Assembly: GCA_041623895.1 (NCBI GenBank)
Contig: JBFJVZ010000148.1
Coordinates: forward strand, 1 to 15,717
From: JBFJVZ01 sp041623895
GTDB taxonomy: Bacteria; Planctomycetota; Planctomycetia; Pirellulales; Pirellulaceae
DNA: 15,717 nt
Direction of reading: 5' to 3'
Under the pieces are notes generated by a model that worked only from the letters and a program-made list of their open reading frames with translations, had not been told where the DNA came from and ran no database searches. The translations under genes were made by a program, and so were the position numbers. Shown in pieces: positions 1-6,300 of this stretch. Within the stretch, counting starts at the first letter, position 1; each line of letters opens with the position of its first letter.

Positions 1-4
1 CTTT

Positions 5-132
5 GCGGCTCCGCGGGAGCGTCGCCCTCCCGGCGGTTGAGAAACTTGTCTTCTTGTCCCCCACGCGTGACAAAAAAAACTTAGATGCCGGGCACTTTTC
101 ACCATCCGAGGGCGAGGCTCCTGCCGAGCCGC
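5..132. repeat. Inverted pair of a GC-rich repeat
   Basis: Bases 5-33, read on the minus strand, match bases 104-132 on the plus strand: over the last 25 aligned positions 22 agree, with a shared core GAGGGCGA followed by GCTCC and ending GAGCCGC. The two arms are separated by about 70 bp of AT-richer sequence that includes a run of eight A (72-79). The same core recurs at 15651-15678. The arms lie upstream of the cyclo-ligase gene, in a stretch (1-312) where I see no convincing coding region. It could be a MITE-like or REP-like dispersed element. The pairing is seen directly; the mobile or regulatory nature is inference. Confidence 0.6.
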
Positions 133-312
133 GGATGCTGAATCTTTTGCCACGCCCGCCTCGCCCTCCCATCACACTTCCTTGCTTTCGGGTCGCTCGA
201 TCCAAAGGCGTAGGGCTTGTTCAGGCCTACCACTACTTCGAAAGGCACTGCCCAGCGAGTACGATGCCCGCTTTTCGTCTCTTTCCCAATGCGAGCAAGC
301 TGCCTTTTTGCA

Positions 313-927
313 ATGACCAACGACCAACTTTCACAGCAACAGCTCTCGGAGCGTAAGCAGGAAATCCGCGAGGCCGCACATGCGGCGCGGCGCAGCCAGG
401 CTGATAAAGACACGCTCAGCCAACAGATTACCGCCCGGGTCATCGGATTACCGGAGTACCAGTCAGCTCATTGCGTGATGTGGTACGTCGATGTGCGTGC
501 CGAGGCAAGGACGCGTCATGCACTGCCTGATGCTTTGGCAAGCGGTAAGAAAATCGTCATCCCTTACTGTGTGGACGGCGAATTGGAATTGTTCCACTTG
601 GAATCGATGGACGAACTGGAAACCGGTATGTACAAGATTTTGGAGCCCCGCGCGGACTTGCGAGATGTGGCCAGCAAGCGGGTGCCGGTTCAGCAGCTTG
701 ACCTGATCCTGATTCCCGGTGTTGCCTTTGATGCGCGCGGCGGACGCACCGGCCACGGCAAAGGCTATTACGACAAGTTGCTTGAGAACGCGCGGCCGGA
801 CACGCCGCTGGTGGCTTTGGCCTTCGAGTGCCAAATGTTCGACGAAATTCCAATGCAGGTGCACGATATTTATATGGACAAAGTCGTTACCGAGGCTCAG
901 GTCTACGAGGGACTTGGCAGGAACTAG
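313..927 (+). CDS. fau: 5-formyltetrahydrofolate cyclo-ligase
   Basis: This 204-residue cytosolic enzyme is predicted to convert 5-formyl-THF plus ATP to 5,10-methenyl-THF, recovering a folate that otherwise accumulates as an inhibitor of folate enzymes. The family signature is clear: PGVAFD at residues 135-140 followed by RTGHGKGYYD at 145-154, the glycine-rich ATP/phosphate loop. An N-terminal helix rich in Lys/Arg (KQEIREAAHAARR) and the substrate-loop segment YVDVRAEARTRHA (58-70) also fit, and the length is normal for the family. The frame stays open upstream to a TTG at 217, but the ATG at 313 puts the N terminus where the family starts, so I chose it. No Shine-Dalgarno sequence is visible. 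The next gene on the same strand is ftr, another formyl-transfer gene, 210 bp downstream. The family is often annotated loosely, so the exact substrate is the least certain point. Confidence 0.92.
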   Translation: MTNDQLSQQQLSERKQEIREAAHAARRSQADKDTLSQQITARVIGLPEYQSAHCVMWYVDVRAEARTRHALPDALASGKKIVIPYCVDGELELFHLESMDELETGMYKILEPRADLRDVASKRVPVQQLDLILIPGVAFDARGGRTGHGKGYYDKLLENARPDTPLVALAFECQMFDEIPMQVHDIYMDKVVTEAQVYEGLGRN

Positions 928-1137
928 GCTTTGTCCACTGTTGATGTTGGGGTAACGAAACTCGTGCAGCGTTTTGGCGTCCATGTATCGCCAAAAGTCT
1001 TGCCGACTTCCGCTACGTGCCAACCCCACTTTTGGCGTGGTAAAAGCCGAGCGGGGACTGGCGACAAGCGGGCGTTACCACTTGTTTCGACCTGGTATTG
1101 AGATCAAACCGATGATGCACGCGCAGTTGGGAATGTG
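928..1137 (+). promoter_or_regulatory. Structured spacer between fau and ftr with competing hairpins
   Basis: This spacer has no convincing coding frame but strong self-complementarity. TTTTGGCG (972-979) pairs perfectly with CGCCAAAA (989-996) across a 9-nt loop. The extended arm CGCCAAAAGT (989-998) also pairs perfectly with ACTTTTGGCG (1028-1037), so the two hairpins exclude each other. A third small hairpin, GCCAA (1019-1023) with TTGGC (1032-1036), competes for the same right arm. All of these sit inside a perfect outer stem GGTAACG (951-957) with CGTTACC (1073-1079). It could be a leader controlling ftr, a small structured RNA, or a dispersed palindromic element. The pairings are seen; any function is inference. 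Confidence 0.45.
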
Positions 1138-2058
1138 ATGGCGGATCTGAAACAACTGGTCGAAGATACCTATGCGGAAGGCTTCCGCAGTATTTATGGC
1201 GAAGTCTTGATCACGGCTCGCGACGAGCGCTGGCTCAGACACTGTGTGCATGCAGTCACCGGTCACTCATCGAGCACGATTTTGTGTGATTGTGAAGCCG
1301 GTGTGGCAAGCTGGATCAGCGAACAGGATGCTGCCACCGGCGCGACGCCCGATGGCCGCGTCGGTGCCATCGTTCAATTTCATGTTCCCCGGTTTCGCAA
1401 GGATCGTCGCGAGCATTTGCAGCAGGTCATGCTGGCGCGGTTGAGCCAAAACGTGCTGACTTGTCCCACAGCACGATGTTTTAACCGGATCGAATCCGAA
1501 GACTATTTCAAGCTCGGGCGCAAGATTGCTTTGTTCGGTGACCGTCACCAATTCCGCGACGAGCGATACGGTCAGCGGGGCTGGGTCATCCCCATTCTTG
1601 GCGGCGAGTTCTTTCTGTCGCGGCGTTTTGGATACCGTGATGGCGTGATGGGCGGAAACCTCTGGTTCTTTGGTTCCAGCGAAGACGTTGCCTTGGCTGC
1701 TGCCGAGCGAGCTGCCGAGGCCGTCGATTTGGCCGCCGATACGATCACGACCTTTCCGGGTGGCGTTGCCGCAAGCGGCTCAAAAGCGGGCAGCAGTTAC
1801 GATTTCTTGATTGCGGCTACCTACGCCGAGTATTGCCCGACGCTGAAAGAAAAATTAGGTGAGCAATCTAAGGTGCCCAACGGCGTGCAAAGCATCATGG
1901 AAGTGATCATCAACGGACGTGATCTTGACGCGTTGAAGCAGGCGACTCGCGAGGCAATTCACGCGGCGGCTAAGACGCCCGAGTTGCTGCGAATCAGTGC
2001 CGGCAACTACGGCGGCCGACTTGGCAAGTCGTTCATTCATTTGCACGAACTGATCTGA
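1138..2058 (+). CDS. fhcD: Formylmethanofuran-tetrahydromethanopterin N-formyltransferase
   Basis: This 306-residue protein belongs to the Ftr family, which transfers a formyl group between methanofuran-type and tetrahydromethanopterin (H4MPT) carriers. In bacteria it acts in H4MPT-linked formaldehyde oxidation as part of the Fhc (formyltransferase/hydrolase) complex. The match runs end to end: VEDTYAEGF near the N terminus, a central FPGGVAASGSKAGSSYDF block followed by TYAEYCPTLK, and the C-terminal ISAGNYGGRLGKSFIHLHEL. The length equals that of archaeal and bacterial homologues. Two starts are possible, GTG at 1135 and ATG at 1138; an in-frame TGA at 1099 rules out anything far upstream, and I favour the ATG. 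No clear Shine-Dalgarno is present. The remaining Fhc subunits and other H4MPT enzymes are not in the window. Family assignment is very secure; the direction of the reaction in the cell is inferred from bacterial relatives. Confidence 0.97.
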   Translation: MADLKQLVEDTYAEGFRSIYGEVLITARDERWLRHCVHAVTGHSSSTILCDCEAGVASWISEQDAATGATPDGRVGAIVQFHVPRFRKDRREHLQQVMLARLSQNVLTCPTARCFNRIESEDYFKLGRKIALFGDRHQFRDERYGQRGWVIPILGGEFFLSRRFGYRDGVMGGNLWFFGSSEDVALAAAERAAEAVDLAADTITTFPGGVAASGSKAGSSYDFLIAATYAEYCPTLKEKLGEQSKVPNGVQSIMEVIINGRDLDALKQATREAIHAAAKTPELLRISAGNYGGRLGKSFIHLHELI

Positions 2059-2131
2059 CACGATCACCAGGAAACTTTCCAGGGCTCGGCGTGCATCCGC
2101 TGGTCTCCACCTCCGTTTGCAGAGGCAGCAA

Positions 2132-2560
2132 TCATGCTATTAGTTTAGCGTGCACACGTTTGACAGACGCGTACAACGTCGGGGAGACATCGTGCGGAGC
2201 GTCGACCGTCATCCGCGCGAGCCAATCCGAAAATGAGTCATGGCACAATAGCGACACCGCGGCCGCCGCCACCAGCGGCGATCGGCTCATGCCCGCGCTG
2301 CAGGCGACGAGCGATCGGAAATGACGTTCCATTAACAACTGCAAGCTCACAATCGCAGCCGAAATGATTTCATCGTCGTTCGATTCATCGTCCGATAGTG
2401 GAAAGCGGCAATAGATGATGTCGCGGCCCAGCACGGCAGGTGGTTCGTTGGCAGCCAAGTCGAGAACTGCTGCGAATTCGTGATCGTAGATTTGCTTGAG
2501 GTCGCGCGCAGAAATCGCGTCACCGATGTAGAGCAGGCCGTTGTATACGTCGCGAATCAA
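2132..2560 (-). CDS. Dual-specificity-type protein phosphatase (small, cytosolic)
   Basis: This protein of about 142 residues has the cysteine-phosphatase signature C-x5-R as CSAGMSRS, with nucleophile Cys87 and phosphate-binding Arg93. A likely general-acid aspartate lies in PLSDDE (Asp57 or Asp58). The N terminus IRDVYNGLLYIGDAISARDL is the usual opening strand of compact dual-specificity phosphatases. The residue before the catalytic Cys is Ala rather than the common His. The start is most likely the TTG at 2560: an in-frame TGA at 2567-2569 blocks extension, and any later start would cut the conserved first strand. There is no signal peptide or membrane segment. The gene converges on ftr with a 73-bp gap, so the two do not share a transcript. 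The natural substrate (phosphotyrosine, phosphoserine/threonine, nucleotide or RNA 5' end) cannot be told from sequence. Confidence 0.8.
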   Translation of the reverse strand: MIRDVYNGLLYIGDAISARDLKQIYDHEFAAVLDLAANEPPAVLGRDIIYCRFPLSDDESNDDEIISAAIVSLQLLMERHFRSLVACSAGMSRSPLVAAAAVSLLCHDSFSDWLARMTVDAPHDVSPTLYASVKRVHAKLIA

Positions 2561-2622
2561 TTTATATCAACACACTCGGCAGCACGTTCGGGCAACCGGG
2601 CCGCCGCGAACCTGGTTACCGT

Positions 2623-2939
2623 TTAGCTGGAATCGGCCGGCGGCTTTTCCTCAGCCGTTTGTTCTGTCAGGTCCTGTTTTGGCGGGGTCAGTTCAACCGC
2701 CATCGCCCAGTCTCGATTGTACCGCGGACGCATTTCCAGCACACGTTGTGGAGCAAGGTTGCGGTCACAAATCTTTGCGTCTCTATGATCGTCCAGCATC
2801 CCGATGCGGAATATGGTCCTGGCGAAGCGAGCGTCGTTTTTCGGCTCAAGTTCGAGTGAACATGGATTTCCCACGACCCAGTACCGTTACCGTTGTCATA
2901 CCATTGCAGTTGTTCGTGGGGGATGCCGCGATTTCGCAT
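2623..2939 (-). pseudogene. Frameshifted remnant of an unrecognised gene
   Basis: Two minus-strand frames overlap here and together read like one protein. The first begins at ATG 2939 with MRNRGIPHEQLQWYDNGNG and runs through SWEIHVHSNL. In the next frame the text continues as EPKNDARFARTIFRIGML, then DDHRDAKICDRNLAPQRVLE, and ends near the TAA at 2623-2625 after an acidic, Pro-rich tail. Beyond the join near 2845 the first frame becomes low-quality sequence. This pattern suggests a single-base frameshift in a former gene, or a sequencing error in a live one. I do not recognise the family. There is no signal peptide or membrane segment. It lies downstream of other short minus-strand frames (3253-2946) and may belong to the same decayed locus. 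Confidence 0.4.
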
Positions 2940-2945
2940 TCAATT

Positions 2946-3038
2946 CTACCCAGCTAACGCATCATCCGGATTCATGTAGCGGAAAACTCGGAAGACTTCC
3001 AGCGTCGCTGCCAGAAAGTCAGCTCCAATAATGTTCAT
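2946..3038 (-). CDS. 30-residue frame, possible gene remnant
   Basis: This tiny frame starts at ATG 3038, overlapping the stop of the 72-residue frame upstream by four bases (ATGA). It reads MNIIGADFLAATLEVF and then RVFRYMNPDDALAG before a TAG. The ATGA overlap is typical of translationally coupled genes. The length and the short gap to the frameshifted frame below suggest instead a gene cut short. I do not recognise the product. It may be a truncated second cistron whose remainder continues in another frame. Confidence that it is expressed is low. Confidence 0.25.
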   Translation of the reverse strand: MNIIGADFLAATLEVFRVFRYMNPDDALAG

Positions 3039-3253
3039 CTTGATATTTGCTGCGCATCGGCGAGACAGTACAACCGAAGATCAAAGCGTTTTGGCTCCTT
3101 GACGGATACCATTTCCGCCAAAGTATCATCACCGATCTCCGCCGCCACAGCGGCCTTCATCAGTACTGCGGAGCACATCTTCCCCCAGGAGTCATCACGG
3201 TATTCGCTTAACAACCTTGAAGCTAGCGTTGTTCTTGCATCCTGAAACTCCAA
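3035..3253 (-). CDS. Small hypothetical protein, possibly a 3' gene fragment
   Basis: A 72-residue frame from a TTG at 3253 has plausible protein-like composition: an N-terminal helix-forming stretch (EFQDARTTLASRLLSEYRDD), an Ala-rich helix (CSAVLMKAAVAAEIGDD) and a charged C-terminal half. I do not recognise the family. The frame stays open upstream through the inverted repeat at 3251-3328 to a TAA at 3326-3328. The true 5' end may therefore have been replaced by that repeat. Its TGA overlaps the ATG of a 30-residue frame. No Shine-Dalgarno sequence is evident, since the region just upstream is the repeat arm. It could be a living small gene, but the neighbouring frame breaks make a remnant equally likely. 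Confidence 0.3.
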   Translation of the reverse strand: MEFQDARTTLASRLLSEYRDDSWGKMCSAVLMKAAVAAEIGDDTLAEMVSVKEPKRFDLRLYCLADAQQISR

Positions 3254-3328
3254 CCGTAGAGGACGCGGAGGTTCGCAGAGAAAAATGTTGAGCGAGAATC
3301 TCTGCCCTCTCCGCGTCCTCTGCGGTTA
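3251..3328. repeat. Large inverted repeat downstream of the NRPS, possible terminator
   Basis: The left arm 3251-3281 and right arm 3299-3328 are near-perfect reverse complements. The shared core is AGAGGACGCGGAG, flanked by AACCG at the outer end and GCAGAGA at the inner end, with one gap and about four mismatches. The loop is about 17 nt. It lies about 50 bp past the NRPS stop codon, so transcripts of the synthase operon would fold into a long hairpin there. The U-rich tract of an intrinsic terminator is missing. Arms of this AGAGGACGCGGAG style resemble repeats scattered in many planctomycete genomes (from general familiarity; not tested here). Confidence 0.6.
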
Positions 3329-3376
3329 GAATCCCTGTGTGCCCCATGGTTCGTCGTAAATAGCTGTCGTTGAGTC

Positions 3377-6300
3377 TCAGTTCCTGTGCCAGACAACGTG
3401 GCTACCGAGGTCCTGCTCCAGCAGCGCCGCTAATTCGCAGACTTGGGGCATCTGCACCATGCTGTGGTGGTGGCCCGGCACGTACTGAACCTGAACGTCA
3501 TCAACGAGTTTGCCCCAGCCGCGGTCGGGACTGGTCTGGACTTGGAAGGGAACGTCGCTGGGACGAACCAGTAACACACTGACCTGCAACGGCTGGATGC
3601 GATAGTCACTGGTCAACTGCACGTGATGATGGAACAGTGCTTTCAAGTCGCGGAGAACCTGGTTGACCACTTCTTTCGGCGTTTCGCTGCTGAGTACGCC
3701 GAGATTGATGGCGTGTTGCCAAAGGAAGGGCAACTGATCATCCGCTTGAAGTTCGCTGAGTTCATCCAACGACATGTCGATGCCGTATTCGAGTCCGGCA
3801 TTGGATTGATCTTCCGGGTCGACCAGATCGGTGGAGCCTTCCGGGATCGTGCTGTCCAGTAATATCAATCGCTTGACTTCGTCGCCGGCGGCAAACAGTT
3901 GTTGGGCGATTTCGTAGCCGATCAAACCTCCCAGCGACCAGCCGCCAACGGTGTAAGGTCCGTGAGGTTGGGCAACCTTGATCGCGTCGATGTAGTCAGC
4001 CGCCATGGCTTGGATCGTTCCCGGCAATTCTTCCCGTCCATGCAGACCCCGCGATCGGATCGCCAGTAGCGGTTGCTCTTCCGAAAGCTGTGCGGCCAAT
4101 TCGCGATAACAAATCACGATGCCGCCGGGCGGGTGGACCATAAAGATCGGTGGCCGATCACCGTCCGGTTTCAGCGGTGCAAGGAGCGGATGACTGGTCG
4201 CCGCCGCGGTGCTTTCCTCTCCAGTTGCTGAATGGATGTGCGGCATCCCGGCGGAACTGTAAGCGGTCACCGATTCCGTGCCGAATCGTTCCGCCATTTC
4301 ACTTTCGTACAACTGCACCAGCCGCTGGGAAAGTTTGGCGATGTCAGCCAGGTCGAAGAGCAACGCGGTGGGGACGTGAACGCCCAGATCTTCACTCAAC
4401 TGAGTCGTCATCATCGCGGCTTGCAACGAGCTGCCGCCAAGTTGGAAGAAGCTTTGATTGACGCCGATTTCGTCCAGTTCCAGCATCTGCGCCCAACAAT
4501 TGGCGAGATATTTCTCTAACGGTGTCGACGGAGCCACGTACTGATCGTCGACTTGCTCGAGAACATCGGGCAACAGACGACGCACGATTTTGCCACTGGT
4601 GCCAATCGGCAGTTGATCGACTACAGAAAATGTCGCCGGTCGTTTGTAAGTCGGCAATCTTTCGGCCGCGAAACGCTTTAGCGACGTCAGCAACTCCGAC
4701 TCGTCCTGCTGATCGTCGCCGCACGTGACGAAGGCTGCCATGCTTGCCGACGGCGTGTTCGGTTTGATCAGTTTGACCGCGGCGTTCTTTATCGCCGGAT
4801 GCTGTTGCAAGACCGCATCGACTTCTTCCAATTCGATCCGATAGCCACGAAGTTTTACCTGGTTGTCGATGCGGCCCAGAAATTCAATAGGCCCGTCGAC
4901 GCGGCGGCGGCACAAGTCGCCGGTCAAGTACATGCGTAGTTTGCCACTGGCGTCGCCGGGAACGGGGACGAATTTTTTGCGTGTCAATTCCGGATCGTTC
5001 AAGTATCCCCGAGCGAGTCCGCGGCCGCAGATGGCAAGTTGTCCCGGGACTGTATCGGGCAACGGTTGAAGTTGTTCGTTGACGATCAACAATTCGGTAT
5101 TGGCGATGGGGAAACCGATGGGAATGCGTCGTCTGGGATCTTGGTCTTTAACTTCAAAGGCGGCCGCTTCGACTGCCGTTTCCGTGGGCCCATAGAAATT
5201 CCAGATGCGTGCCGAACAGTGCCTCCAAATCAACTCCGGCAAGTCGGCGGGCATGCTCTCACCGCCGCACCAGATCTGTTCCAGTTGCCGGCACTCTTTG
5301 AATCTTCCATGCGAGACAATCAGTCGATAAAGACTGGGGACGCTCGCGATCACCGTGATGTGGTCACGTACAACCTGGCCGATTAAGCGGTCAATGTCGT
5401 GGACCGCTCCGTGATCAATCCAAATGACGGCCGCAGCTTGGACCAGAGCACTGAGTGTTGTCCCCAAACCGGCATCGAACTGGTGCGACATCAACATCAA
5501 CAGGCGATCTTGTTCGGTAAGCTTTACCGTGTCGCTTCGCCAGCGAAGTGTGTTGACAATGGCGCCGTGCTCCACCATCACGCCTTTGGGGCGGCCGGTG
5601 GATCCGGATGTGTAGACGACGTAAGCCAAATCAGCGGCCGCGGGTCTAACGGGCTCGGCTGCATCATCATCAACAATCGATAATTGGTCGATGGTCACGA
5701 GCGGAATGGAGGCGACCTGATCCGACCAAACCGAGGACTCGTCGACAATCACGAATTTCGCATTCGTATCATCGACTAGATCGCTGAGTGAAATTGCCGG
5801 CTGGTCGGTATCGATTGGGATGACGGCCGCGCCGGATCGAATCACTCCCAAGATCGCGGCCAGCGCCCGGGGGCCGCGTTTGGCACCGACGGGCACAAAG
5901 TCTCCGATGCCGATGCCGCGAGCGGCCAATTGACGCGCGATCGTCTCCGATAGTGTCCGTAGCTGTCCGTGTGTTTGGATTTCGCCATCCAGGCAGGTTG
6001 CGACAGCGTCAGGGTGCTTGGACGGGATATCATCCAACAGATCGATCAATGTTTGCGGATTGGGATTTGGACCTTGCAGGTGTCCGAGTTCAAGTGGCAC
6101 ATCCCATGCTGTAGTGCTGAGATCGGCGTCCGGGTTGTCGAGCAATTTCACGAACAGACGTTGAAAATTCTGCGCCATTTGGGCGGCGGTTTCCGCCGCG
6201 AACAGATCCTTGCAATAACAGATCATGCCGCGCAGCCCCGTCTCCGTCTGCTCGAAGATAAACTCGATGTCGTAGTGACAAGTGGGATGCGGAATGTAAT

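Noticed and set aside
3..356. A 117-codon plus-strand frame at the left edge
   Set aside because: It runs through the GC-rich repeat (peptide GEAPAEP) and overlaps the cyclo-ligase start in another frame; the composition is Pro/Arg/Ala-rich without domain features.
463..1029. A 188-codon minus-strand frame over the cyclo-ligase gene and its downstream spacer
   Set aside because: It is antisense to a well-supported enzyme for most of its length and no motif is visible. The portion over the spacer (928-1029) is better explained by the palindromic structure.
928..1137. A firm 6S RNA call beside the cyclo-ligase gene
   Set aside because: The genomic position and length are suggestive, but I could not fit the central bubble or conserved closing stems on either strand by eye, and competing hairpins dominate.
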